This document shows, piece by piece, positions 11,803 through 20,016 of a stretch of DNA of 64,000 bases. The translations under genes and the position numbers were made by a program. The stretch is from Thalassolituus sp. UBA1087. Lineage in GTDB: Bacteria; Pseudomonadota; Gammaproteobacteria; Pseudomonadales; Oceanobacteraceae. The stretch covers positions 124,001 to 188,000 of the forward strand of contig DCCG01000042.1 of the NCBI GenBank assembly GCA_002314145.1, read 5' to 3'. Under the pieces are notes generated by a model. It made no database searches. It was not told the origin of the DNA and saw only the letters and a program-made list of their open reading frames with translations. Within the stretch, counting starts at the first letter, position 1. Every line of letters starts with the position of its first letter.

Positions 11803-12840
11803 ATGTCTGATACGCCGGTAAATCCATTACCTTCCCGAATTCCTTTGATTCAGGCCCCTATGGCGGGGGTGCAGGACTGGCAGCTGGCGGCGGCTGTGTC
11901 GTCCGCCGGTGCGCTGGGCTCCATTCCCTGTGGGATGTTAAGTGCGGCTCAGGTCGAAGCGGAAGTGCGTGCATATCGCGCGGCCTGTGATAAACCACTG
12001 AATCTGAATTTTTTCTGTCACCCCATGCCGACACCGTCAGCGGATATTATGGAGCGCTGGCAAACCCGTCTGGCCGGTTATTACGACGAAGCCGGTATAC
12101 AGCCATCGCAAGGTGGTGCTCTGCGTATGCCTTATGATGCGGATATGGCTGCCGTCGTGGAGCCGTTAAAACCCGACGTCGTCAGCTTTCATTTTGGTCT
12201 GCCGGATGCAGCGCTGGTGGAGGGGCTGAAACGCAATAACACGCTGATTATTTCGACCGCCACTACGCTGGAAGAAGGATTATGGCTGCAGCACAACGGC
12301 GCCGATATGGTGATTGCTCAGGGGTATGAAGCCGGCGGCCACCGCGGTATGTTTCTGACCCGTGACCTGGCAACCCAGAGCGGCACCCTGGCGCTGGTCT
12401 CGTTGCTGGTATCACAGCTGAGCATTCCGGTGATTGCGGCCGGTGGAATCGGCAGTAAAGAAGACATTAAAGCAGCGCTGAATATGGGAGCCGCGGCCGT
12501 ACAGCTGGGAACCACCTATCTGTTATGTGATGAAGCGAAAACCTCGGCGCTGCACCGTCAACAATTAACCGATCTGCATGCGACCACCGCACTGACCAAT
12601 GTTTTTTCCGGACGCCCGGCGCGTGGCATCCGTAACCGGCTGATGACAGAGTTGGGTGATATTTGTGCGGATGTGGCGCCGTTTCCTTTTGCCTCAGCGG
12701 CCGTGACGCCGCTGAAACAGGCAGCGGAAGCACAGGGGCGGACAGATTTCAGTTCCCTTTGGTCGGGGCAGAACCGGCGCGGCTGTCAGGCAATCAATGC
12801 TGCAAAACTAACGCAGGCGCTGTGGCCGGACAATCAATAA
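11803..12840 (+). CDS. Nitronate monooxygenase family (NPD) FMN-dependent oxygenase
   Basis: FMN-dependent TIM-barrel enzyme of the 2-nitropropane dioxygenase family, 345 residues. It shows the N-terminal PLIQAPMAGV, the mid-barrel ADMVIAQGYEAGGHRG and the FMN phosphate-binding PVIAAGGIGS followed by AAAVQLGTTYL. Such enzymes oxidise nitronates or act as FMN-dependent reductases on enoyl substrates; the exact substrate cannot be read from the sequence. GAGGTAG lies upstream of the ATG. It lies between fadH and prpE, but spacers of about 150-180 bp and a terminator suggest its own transcript. Confidence 0.88.
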   Translation: MSDTPVNPLPSRIPLIQAPMAGVQDWQLAAAVSSAGALGSIPCGMLSAAQVEAEVRAYRAACDKPLNLNFFCHPMPTPSADIMERWQTRLAGYYDEAGIQPSQGGALRMPYDADMAAVVEPLKPDVVSFHFGLPDAALVEGLKRNNTLIISTATTLEEGLWLQHNGADMVIAQGYEAGGHRGMFLTRDLATQSGTLALVSLLVSQLSIPVIAAGGIGSKEDIKAALNMGAAAVQLGTTYLLCDEAKTSALHRQQLTDLHATTALTNVFSGRPARGIRNRLMTELGDICADVAPFPFASAAVTPLKQAAEAQGRTDFSSLWSGQNRRGCQAINAAKLTQALWPDNQ

Positions 12841-12861
12841 AGGATAATCAATAAAAAGCAG

Positions 12862-12884
12862 GGCGGATGATGGTCTGATCCGCC
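12862..12884 (+). terminator. Possible terminator after the NPD gene
   Basis: GGCGGAT at 12862-12868 pairs with ATCCGCC at 12878-12884 around a nine-base loop. Only a short TTA follows, so termination is not certain. Confidence 0.4.
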
Positions 12885-13023
12885 TTACGCCTTACATTGT
12901 TCTCAGGGTTCTCAGGTGTTCTCTGGCAAGGGTAGACCTTAGTGGAGTATCACCCTTGGTCGAATAGTCTCTATAACCGTATTTCCCCTAAGGTATATTC
13001 GTTAAATAACGGGGAACGCTTGT

Positions 13024-14913
13024 ATGACTTACCAACAGGAATACCAGGCATCGATCGAACAGCCTGAAGCCTTCTGGCAAAAACAATCACAACGTATTCA
13101 ATGGTTTAAGAAACCCGGCAAAATTCTGGCGAAAGATGAAAATGGCATTGATCGCTGGTTTGTTGATGGTGAAATGAATACTGCCTATCTGGCTCTGGAT
13201 TATCATGTCCTGAATGGCCGCGGCGACCAGCCTGCGCTTATCTATGATTCACCCGTGACGGGCAACAAGCGTACCTACACCTATGCACAACTGACCGAAT
13301 CGGTTGCCCTGGCAGCCGGTATGCTGAAGGCTCAGGGGGTGGAGAAAGGCGACCGGGTTATTATTTATATGCCGATGATTCCGGAAGCTGCCATTGCCAT
13401 GCTGGCCTGCGCCCGTCTGGGGGCGGTGCACTCGGTTGTGTTCGGCGGATTTGCGCCGCATGAGCTGGCTATCCGTATTGAGGATGCCGAGCCTAAGGTC
13501 ATTATGTCAGCTTCCTGCGGTATCGAAATCGACCGCGTCATTGAATACAAACCCATTCTCGACGAAGCCATTGAGCTGGCCTCTCATAAGGTGGGCTGCT
13601 GTCTGATTTACCAGCGCGAAACCCGCCGCTGTGAACTGACTCCTGGCCGGGATCTGGACTGGCAGGAAACCATTGCCCGGTCACAGCCGGCAGATTGTAC
13701 GCCGGTTAACGCACTGGACCCTCTGTATGTTCTGTACACATCAGGCACCACGGGTAAACCCAAAGGTGTGGTACGGGATAACGGCGGCCACGCCGTGGCC
13801 ATGAATTACAGCATGGAAGTTGTCTACGATATGCAGCCCGGCGATGTGTTCTGGGCCGCGTCGGATGTTGGCTGGGTGGTGGGCCATTCCTACATAGTGT
13901 ACGCACCGCTGCTGGCGGGCTGTACTACGGTATTTTATGAAGGCAAACCGGTACGCACCCCGGATGCCGGTGCTTTCTGGCGGGTCTGCGAAGAATACGG
14001 CGTTAAAGGATTGTTCGCCGCGCCGACGGCGTTCCGCGCGATCCGCAAAGAGGACCCGGAATGCAAGCTGGCAGAACAGTATGATCTCAGCAAACTGAAA
14101 ACCATCTTTATGGCCGGCGAACGTCTGGATCCGCCGACCTATGACTGGGTGGTACAGAAAATAAAACGCCCGGTCGTGGACCACTGGTGGCAGACAGAAA
14201 CCGGCTGGGCCATCGCGGGTAACCATATGGGGCTGGAGCCTGCGCGGGTCAAAGCCGGTTCAGTCACCCGGCCATCGCCTGGCTACAATGTGCAGATCCT
14301 TGACCCGTCCGGTCAACCGGTGGGGGCCAATGAGCAGGGCAGTATCGCCATTAAGCTGCCATTGCCGCCGGGATGCCTGCCGACCATCTGGGGCAATCAT
14401 GACCGCTTTGTGGCGGGTTATCTGAGTACCTTTGACGGTTATTACGTCAGTGGTGACGGTGGCATGCTGGATGATGATAACTATCTGTTTGTCATGGGCC
14501 GTACCGACGACATTATCAATGTTGCCGGGCATCGTTTGTCCACCGGTGAAATGGAAGAAGTGGTGGCCGGCCACGAAGCGGTGGCGGAATGCGCAGTGAT
14601 CGGGCGTCACAGCGACCTGAAAGGCGAAGAGCCACTGGGACTGGTGCTGTTGAAAGACGGCGTGGATGTGGATGAAGATCAGCTGCGCGCTGAGCTGATT
14701 CAGCGCGTACGGGATCAGATTGGTGCCGTGGCCAGCTTCCGTGATGCGGTGATTGTTAAGCGTCTGCCGAAAACCCGCTCCGGTAAAATATTGCGCAAAG
14801 TATTACGCAATATTGCCAACAGCGAAGAATATCAGACACCGTCCACCATTGATGATCCTGCCTGCCTGGGCGAGATTGAAGGCATATTGTCCTCAAGAGG
14901 CCTGCGCCTCTGA
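13024..14913 (+). CDS. prpE: Propionyl-CoA synthetase (PrpE-type acyl-CoA synthetase)
   Basis: AMP-forming acyl-CoA ligase that activates propionate, and possibly acetate, to the CoA thioester; 629 residues. It has an N-terminal ACAS domain (FWQKQSQRIQW), the adenylate-forming motif YTSGTTGKPKG at 238-248, the HWWQTETGW core motif and the A10 motif TRSGKILRK with the catalytic, acetylatable Lys588. The C-terminal STIDDPACLGEI is typical of PrpE/ACSS3 rather than AcsA. No prpBCD genes are next to it. A Sir2-type deacetylase often controls the lysine in this family, but none is encoded in this window. Acetyl-CoA synthetase activity remains possible. Confidence 0.88.
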   Translation: MTYQQEYQASIEQPEAFWQKQSQRIQWFKKPGKILAKDENGIDRWFVDGEMNTAYLALDYHVLNGRGDQPALIYDSPVTGNKRTYTYAQLTESVALAAGMLKAQGVEKGDRVIIYMPMIPEAAIAMLACARLGAVHSVVFGGFAPHELAIRIEDAEPKVIMSASCGIEIDRVIEYKPILDEAIELASHKVGCCLIYQRETRRCELTPGRDLDWQETIARSQPADCTPVNALDPLYVLYTSGTTGKPKGVVRDNGGHAVAMNYSMEVVYDMQPGDVFWAASDVGWVVGHSYIVYAPLLAGCTTVFYEGKPVRTPDAGAFWRVCEEYGVKGLFAAPTAFRAIRKEDPECKLAEQYDLSKLKTIFMAGERLDPPTYDWVVQKIKRPVVDHWWQTETGWAIAGNHMGLEPARVKAGSVTRPSPGYNVQILDPSGQPVGANEQGSIAIKLPLPPGCLPTIWGNHDRFVAGYLSTFDGYYVSGDGGMLDDDNYLFVMGRTDDIINVAGHRLSTGEMEEVVAGHEAVAECAVIGRHSDLKGEEPLGLVLLKDGVDVDEDQLRAELIQRVRDQIGAVASFRDAVIVKRLPKTRSGKILRKVLRNIANSEEYQTPSTIDDPACLGEIEGILSSRGLRL

Positions 14914-14937
14914 GGCGATTAGCGGTCATTTCTGACA

Positions 14938-14966
14938 AATCAGGTCCGTTACGCGGACCTGATTTT
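14938..14966 (+). terminator. Terminator after prpE
   Basis: An 11-bp perfect stem, AATCAGGTCCG at 14938-14948 and its complement at 14954-14964, with loop TTACG, followed by a short pyrimidine-rich tail (TTCCTTCC). Good stem, modest T-tract. Confidence 0.75.
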
Positions 14967-15119
14967 CCTTCCTGTATCAGACTGTTACGTTATTTTATTA
15001 ACAGGCTGTAACATCTTTTCACACTCGTTGCTGAGTGTTACGCAATTGACGTCCTGATGGCACGATTTGCCTGTTAAGCTTAACGTCTGTGAAGTGAATC
15101 TCAGTTCAGAGCAAAAACA

Positions 15120-17405
15120 ATGGATCAACAGACGAACGGCAGGAGTCGGGTGCCAACACCCCAGGGCTACAGCGTGTTATCGCTGGCATTGACCGTGCTC
15201 GTGATTCTGATGGCTTTGTTTATGCTGCACAACTGGAACATCAGCCGCGCCGCCAGTGACGGTGAACTGCGTCATATCAGTTCGGTAGTGCAGCAGGGGT
15301 CCAGGGCCAATATGGCCATGCGTCACAGCAATATTATCAATGTGGCTGCGCAGTTGGATACCGTGCCTGACAGCCGCTTTATTCCTGAAGTTCAGGGAAT
15401 TCTGAATAATTATATGGCGCTGATGACTGGGGTAGTCTCAGTGGCGTATGTCAGCAAGCAGGGGGATTTCCAGGTTCAGGCCAGCCGGACAGAAGCCAGG
15501 CAAACCCAGGTGTACAGCAATTTTATGCAGGCGTTTGATGAATCTGAGCGTGAGCATGAAGTCGTCGACGCTCCGGCCTACTGGGATGCCGCGCATCAGC
15601 GTTGGTTATTACCCCTGATCTATCCGGTTGAACGTCCGCATGCGGGTTACTCCGGCTATCTCATCAGTATGTACGACCTCGGCTATCGGATGGAGATGTG
15701 GGGGCGCACTCATCTTTCCGTCGATACGCAGATAGCCGTGGTCGGTACCGATGCCTTACCGCGTTATTCTGTGCCTGGTATTGATCGTTTTCACGCACCG
15801 GAAGGCAAAGCTTTTCTGCAGAACGTGATCCGTCAGCTGCGCAAACGCAAAGAAACCGAAGGACCAATCACCGCAGGCTGGCCCGACGGCGAAGGCGGAA
15901 CTCAGTTTTACCGGGTGTATTACGCCCATCTCGGTGATGATTTATACAGTCTGGTGATACGCCCGGTGTCTGTGTTTTATCAGGCTTACTGGAATAACAT
16001 TCAGTTTGCTCTGTTGCTGTTCAGTGGGCTGATACTCTGTGTGATTGTGTTGAATCATATGGTGATCCGGCAGCATATGCGGCACCGTCATGAGCTGGAG
16101 TACAAAGCACACCATGACCCTTTGACTGGCCTGCTTAACCGTTCGCGGATGTTGCAGCTTATCAATCTAGACATCGAAGAGCAGGCCAACCAGCCGCTGA
16201 CGCTGATTCTGATTAATGTTGATCACTTTAACCGCGTGAATGATCAGTACGGACATTCAGCCGGCGACCGGGTTCTGTGCGATATGGCGTGTCGCATCAA
16301 CAGTCTCATCAGTGCCCATGATTGGCTGGGGCGCGCCAGCGGCGATGAATTTATGGTGCTGCTGCGTTCGGGGCAGAACCCGTCCGAGCAGGATGTATTG
16401 ATCATGGCGCTGATGGCAGCGCTGAATGAAGGTTACAGGGTGGATCACCGTCTGGTACGGGTATCGGTCAGTGTGGGTGTTGCGGCCTATCCCGGCGATG
16501 CATCGGAAGCCGACCAGCTGCTGGGCAAAGCCGATGCGGCTCTGCATCGTGCCAAATCCGAGGGACGGGCACAGGTGGTGCATTATTCGGCCGATATCGC
16601 CCATCAGCAGCAGCGTGAAAAACGCATGATGCGGGCGCTGGACGGGGCCTGGAACCGGGGTGAAATCTATGTGGTCTATCAGCCTCAGGTGGACTGTGTG
16701 CGCGGCTCAGTACGCGGTGCAGAAGCCCTTGTGCGCTGGAACAGTCCGGAGTTTGGACTGGTGCCACCGGATGAGTTTATTCCGCTGGCGGAGTCCTCCG
16801 GGCTGGTGGGAGATATCGACCGTTATGTGATGCGTGAAGCCTGTCTGTTTAATCGTGTCATGTCGGATATGCACAATCAGCCGTTACAGATTTCCGTTAA
16901 TATCTCGGCCTATCATCTGCTGGAGCCGTCACTGATCCCTGAAATAACTCAGCTGTTGTCTGACGTGGGCCTGGACCCGTCGCGTCTGGTGCTCGAGGTA
17001 ACTGAAACGGCCATGCTGAATGATTTTGAACGGGCGGCGCAGCAGTTGTCAGCATTGCGGACATTAGGCATCGGTGTGTCTGTGGATGATTTCGGTACCG
17101 GGTATTCTTCATTGGCTTATATCCACAAATTACCGGTCACAGAAATTAAAATTGACCGCTCATTTGTGGAGAAAATCGACAGTGATCTGCATGACCGCAC
17201 GCTGATCAGTGCCATTATTGCCATGGGGCGCAGGCTGCATCTGGAGGTTGTTGCCGAAGGTGTGGAAACCGAAGAGCAATGGCAGATACTGCGTCAGCAG
17301 AAATGCGATGTGCTGCAGGGATATCATTTTTCCCGCCCGCTGAGCAGTGAAGATTTTGTGGAATTTGTGGCCGATCATCCGCGCCGCGCCGAAGCGACCG
17401 GATAA
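15120..17405 (+). CDS. Membrane GGDEF-EAL cyclic-di-GMP signalling protein
   Basis: Inner-membrane protein of 761 residues. Transmembrane segments at 17-38 and 294-315 bracket a periplasmic sensor region of about 255 residues, probably Cache-type. The GGDEF domain starts near 330 (HHDPLTGLLNR); its active-site motif is SGDEF at 407-411, a variant found in some active cyclases. The EAL domain at about 515-750 keeps EAL at 535-537, NISAYHL, ETAML, DDFGTGYSS and EGVET, so phosphodiesterase activity is likely. Whether the cyclase site is active cannot be decided. It is a single gene converging with the flavodoxin-like gene, 9 bp apart. Confidence 0.92.
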   Translation: MDQQTNGRSRVPTPQGYSVLSLALTVLVILMALFMLHNWNISRAASDGELRHISSVVQQGSRANMAMRHSNIINVAAQLDTVPDSRFIPEVQGILNNYMALMTGVVSVAYVSKQGDFQVQASRTEARQTQVYSNFMQAFDESEREHEVVDAPAYWDAAHQRWLLPLIYPVERPHAGYSGYLISMYDLGYRMEMWGRTHLSVDTQIAVVGTDALPRYSVPGIDRFHAPEGKAFLQNVIRQLRKRKETEGPITAGWPDGEGGTQFYRVYYAHLGDDLYSLVIRPVSVFYQAYWNNIQFALLLFSGLILCVIVLNHMVIRQHMRHRHELEYKAHHDPLTGLLNRSRMLQLINLDIEEQANQPLTLILINVDHFNRVNDQYGHSAGDRVLCDMACRINSLISAHDWLGRASGDEFMVLLRSGQNPSEQDVLIMALMAALNEGYRVDHRLVRVSVSVGVAAYPGDASEADQLLGKADAALHRAKSEGRAQVVHYSADIAHQQQREKRMMRALDGAWNRGEIYVVYQPQVDCVRGSVRGAEALVRWNSPEFGLVPPDEFIPLAESSGLVGDIDRYVMREACLFNRVMSDMHNQPLQISVNISAYHLLEPSLIPEITQLLSDVGLDPSRLVLEVTETAMLNDFERAAQQLSALRTLGIGVSVDDFGTGYSSLAYIHKLPVTEIKIDRSFVEKIDSDLHDRTLISAIIAMGRRLHLEVVAEGVETEEQWQILRQQKCDVLQGYHFSRPLSSEDFVEFVADHPRRAEATG

Positions 17406-17414
17406 AACCGGTTG

Positions 17415-17879
17415 TTAAATCATTCCGCCATCCAGCGCCGCCGCCATTCCGGTGGTCAGATCCCGTACCTGCTGCAGAAAATCGTCCTGCCAGCTTCCGC
17501 GTAAAATCAATGCGTCCTGTACCCAGCGCCAGCGCAGCCCGGTGGTGATGGTTTTCAGCGCCTGATGGCTGCCGGTACCGTCGTGTCCGGCGCGGATAAT
17601 CACGGCGCAGGGCATGCCCTGGGTGTCTTCCAGGCAGGGATAGTAAATACGGTCAAAATAATCTTTCAGGGCGCCGCTGATGTACCCCAGATTTTCCGGC
17701 GTCAGTAAAATAATGGCATCGGCGCTGCGGGTTGCCTCCTCATCGGCAGCAAAGCAGTGAAGGGTCTTTAAGCGGGTGTTTTCACAGTGCGCTTCATCAA
17801 ATCCCTGCTGGCAGGCCTCAACCAGTTTTTGTGTGTTGCCGGAAGGGGCGTGGTAAACAATAAGCAGATTCTTCATCAT
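17415..17879 (-). CDS. Flavodoxin-like / NAD(P)H-dependent FMN reductase family protein
   Basis: Small cytoplasmic flavoprotein-like protein of about 155 residues. The N-terminus LLIVYHAPSGNTQKLVEA is the FMN phosphate loop of flavodoxins (SGNT), and AIILLTPENLGYISGALKDYFDRIYY is the second flavin-binding loop. Partner and reaction are unknown. The start is taken at the Met-Met pair at 17879/17876; a longer TTG-initiated frame to 17918 lacks a ribosome site. The uspE-like gene is upstream on the same strand, but a terminator lies between them. Confidence 0.8.
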   Translation of the reverse strand: MMKNLLIVYHAPSGNTQKLVEACQQGFDEAHCENTRLKTLHCFAADEEATRSADAIILLTPENLGYISGALKDYFDRIYYPCLEDTQGMPCAVIIRAGHDGTGSHQALKTITTGLRWRWVQDALILRGSWQDDFLQQVRDLTTGMAAALDGGMI

Positions 17880-17923
17880 AAAAAACACAGCACAATAAGG
17901 GTTAAAAAAGCTTAACAAAGACT

Positions 17924-17949
17924 AAAAAAATACCCGGCATAACCGGGTA
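17924..17949 (-). terminator. Terminator of the uspE-like gene
   Basis: On the minus strand TACCCGG and CCGGGTA (17949-17943 and 17937-17931) form a stem with a five-base loop, followed by seven T's at 17930-17924. It ends the uspE-like transcript before the flavodoxin-like gene. Confidence 0.88.
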
Positions 17950-17992
17950 CCTGAATCACTGTGACATCATCAGTAGTCTTCCGCCGGGCGGA

Positions 17993-18913
17993 TTAATCCG
18001 CGTCGGGTAATACGCCGTCAGATGGTTTAACCACAATGACATCACAGTCCACTTTATCAACCACCAGTTCTGCGGTATTGCCGATCAGCACGCCGGATAT
18101 ACCTTCGCGGCCGACGGTGCCGATGACCAGAACGTCGGCGTCGATTTCGTCACAGATATCGGCAACCACAGCGTCAGCATCGCCTTCGCCGATATGAATA
18201 TGATCTTCCGTAATATTGTATTTGTGTGCCCACTGTTTACAGGATTCTTCGTGCTGTTCAGTGATGTATTTCTGAATGTTATCCGGCGCGGTGACTTCCG
18301 GCACCATGGCGAATGCGACCGATACCATAGGATAAGAATTGGCCATATGCAGATCGGTGGAGAAATGATCTGACAGATGTTCCGCGTAGGACAGAATATT
18401 GTCATTGATGACCTGGTGGCCTTCATCTGCCGAAGTAGCATCAATGGCAGCTACCACCCGGTTGTTTTTCCACGGCGCCGGGTTTTTCACCAGCATCACA
18501 GGTGCCGGGCAGTGGCGCAGCAGGTTCCAGTCTGTGTGGGTGAAAATGCGGTCCATAATGCCATGCTTGAGGGTGCCTTTGATCACCAGGTCGTAATCCT
18601 GATGACGCATGGATTCCATGACGGCATCGTGCAGGTGCTTCTGCCAGTAAACTTCTTTGCTGACTTTGACCTTACCGGCCTCCGGCAGATAACCGCTGAG
18701 CCACTGGTCGGCTTTTTCCAGTAATGAATCTTTGATGCGCTGGCGGGTGTCGGCGTCCAGTGACGAATTTTTCTCGCAGTAGACTTCATAGGCTGAGGTC
18801 AGCAGGGTGAGGTCGGCATCGAGTGATTCTGCCAGCCAGACCGCACGGTCCAGAGCGATCTGTTCCGGATGGTCTTTGTCCAGTACAACAAGAATGTGAT
18901 TGATATCCAGCAT
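17993..18913 (-). CDS. uspE: Tandem-domain universal stress protein (UspE-like)
   Basis: Cytoplasmic stress protein of 306 residues with two Usp domains, about 1-150 and 155-300, as in E. coli UspE and the anaerobic-survival Usps of Pseudomonas. Domain 1 starts HILVVLDKD; domain 2 holds the nucleotide-binding stretch VIGTVGREGISGVLIGNTAE (GxxG, nine residues, G). Both ends fit the usual length. Upstream lies a FNR/Anr-like box correctly placed for a class-II promoter, and a terminator follows, so it is a single-gene unit likely induced under low oxygen. The biochemical role of UspE-type proteins is not well defined. Confidence 0.9.
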   Translation of the reverse strand: MLDINHILVVLDKDHPEQIALDRAVWLAESLDADLTLLTSAYEVYCEKNSSLDADTRQRIKDSLLEKADQWLSGYLPEAGKVKVSKEVYWQKHLHDAVMESMRHQDYDLVIKGTLKHGIMDRIFTHTDWNLLRHCPAPVMLVKNPAPWKNNRVVAAIDATSADEGHQVINDNILSYAEHLSDHFSTDLHMANSYPMVSVAFAMVPEVTAPDNIQKYITEQHEESCKQWAHKYNITEDHIHIGEGDADAVVADICDEIDADVLVIGTVGREGISGVLIGNTAELVVDKVDCDVIVVKPSDGVLPDAD

Positions 18914-18979
18914 GCTGAGGTCCTCGGCGCGGGTGATGGTTTTGACAGACGTCTGATTCGCTGACCTGACGTTACAGTA

Positions 18980-19021
18980 ACATTAGTCCTGATTCTGCAG
19001 ACACAGTTTGTTCTGAGTCAA
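18980..19021 (-). promoter_or_regulatory. Anr/FNR-like box and -10 element of uspE
   Basis: The sequence at 19008-19021 is TTGTT-CTGA-GTCAA, matching the TTGAT-N4-ATCAA consensus at 8 of 10 positions. On the minus strand a -10 hexamer TAATGT lies at 18985-18980. With transcription starting about 18973, the box centre (19014.5) falls at -41.5, the usual class-II activator position. A GTTAC-A-GTAAC palindrome at 18971-18981 overlaps the start region. The spacing is the strongest evidence; binding itself is inference. Confidence 0.6.
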
Positions 19022-19033
19022 ACAGAGAAGGGA

Positions 19034-19906
19034 TTATTCCTGTTTCAGCAGACGTATCAAAGCGGCAGCGGCGTTACTCAGTGTTCGTTTCCTGAGGTGT
19101 ATCAGTCCGAGTTTACGCGTGACCGGTTGCGCCGGCCACGGCAGGGCATGCAGCTGTTTATCCATCATACTGGCGGGCAGCATGCTCCAGCCGATACCGA
19201 CGGACACCATCATCTTAATCGTTTCCAGAAAATTAGTGGGCATAGGAGCGTTAAGTTTCAGGCCGTTGTGGCTGAATACCTGCTCAATCAGCTGGAAGGT
19301 AATGGTATCCGGCTGCGGCAGGATGGCGGGCACTTCTGCCAGATCGCTGAGTGTCAGACCCTGTTTGCGGCTCAGGGGATGGTCCGGTGCGCATACACAC
19401 ACCATCTCGTCCTGCCATAGAGGCGTGGATTCAATACTGTCCGCACTGTGGTGATTTTCCTCCAGTGTGGTCAGGGCCAGTTCTACCTGACGCAGGCTGA
19501 CGGCATGGTAGGCACGTTCTGAGCCCATAAAACTCAGGTTCAGCTGGGCGGCAGGATAGCGTGCAGTAAACTCCCTCAGCAGCGGAGGCAGGCGGTGCAG
19601 GCCGATGTGATGGCTGGTGGCCATGGACAGGAGTCCGGACACTTCGCCGTCGAGATTCATCAGACGTAATTCCGTATCGGCGACCAGATCGAGGATCTGC
19701 CGGGCTTTCGGCAGCAGGGCAAAGCCTGCTTCTGTGAGGCTGACCGTGCGGTTATGGCGGTCAAACAGCAGGGTGTTGAGCTGCTGTTCCAGCTGCTGGA
19801 TGCGTTTGCTGACGGCCGATTGCGTCAGATGCAGTTGCTCGCCGGCGGCGGAAAACGAATGCTGTTCTGCCACTGCCAGAAAGGCTTTAAGCCCCTGTGT
19901 ATCCAT
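19034..19906 (-). CDS. LysR-family transcriptional regulator divergent from leuC
   Basis: DNA-binding regulator of 290 residues. The winged helix-turn-helix is at 1-60 (FSAAGEQLHLTQSAVSKRIQQLE) and the effector-binding domain covers about 90-290. It is divergent from leuC across about 110 bp, the same arrangement as in Pseudomonas, where a LysR gene precedes leuC. Control of leuCDB, or autoregulation, is therefore plausible but unproven; the co-inducer is unknown. The ATG at 19906 begins with MDTQGLKAFLAVAEQ, the normal start for this family. Confidence 0.9.
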   Translation of the reverse strand: MDTQGLKAFLAVAEQHSFSAAGEQLHLTQSAVSKRIQQLEQQLNTLLFDRHNRTVSLTEAGFALLPKARQILDLVADTELRLMNLDGEVSGLLSMATSHHIGLHRLPPLLREFTARYPAAQLNLSFMGSERAYHAVSLRQVELALTTLEENHHSADSIESTPLWQDEMVCVCAPDHPLSRKQGLTLSDLAEVPAILPQPDTITFQLIEQVFSHNGLKLNAPMPTNFLETIKMMVSVGIGWSMLPASMMDKQLHALPWPAQPVTRKLGLIHLRKRTLSNAAAALIRLLKQE

Positions 19907-19922
19907 GATGTATTCCGGTTAA

Positions 19923-19986
19923 GAATTCAATTGAGTAGAAATATGAATTTAAGTTGTTTAGCAGAAAGCGTATTCTTAAGCAACTT
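19923..19986. promoter_or_regulatory. LysR-leuC divergent control region
   Basis: A candidate leuC promoter is TTTAAG (19948-19953), 17 bases, TATTCT (19971-19976). The weak -35 fits activator dependence. AAGTTG (19951-19956) and CAACTT (19981-19986) form an inverted repeat across the -10 region, and GAATTCAATTGAG from 19923 is a further AT-rich dyad where a LysR recognition site would be expected. Confidence 0.4.
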
Positions 19987-20016
19987 GATAAGACAGATCA
20001 CTGAGAGGAACTCCCT

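Noticed and set aside
13741..14226. Minus-strand frame of 161 codons over prpE.
   Set aside because: Composition reflects the antisense of a conserved enzyme; no supporting signals.
15001..15119. TTGACG as the -35 of the GGDEF-EAL gene.
   Set aside because: No acceptable -10 at 16-18 bases; the CTGTTAC/CTGTAAC repeats nearby are too weak to call.
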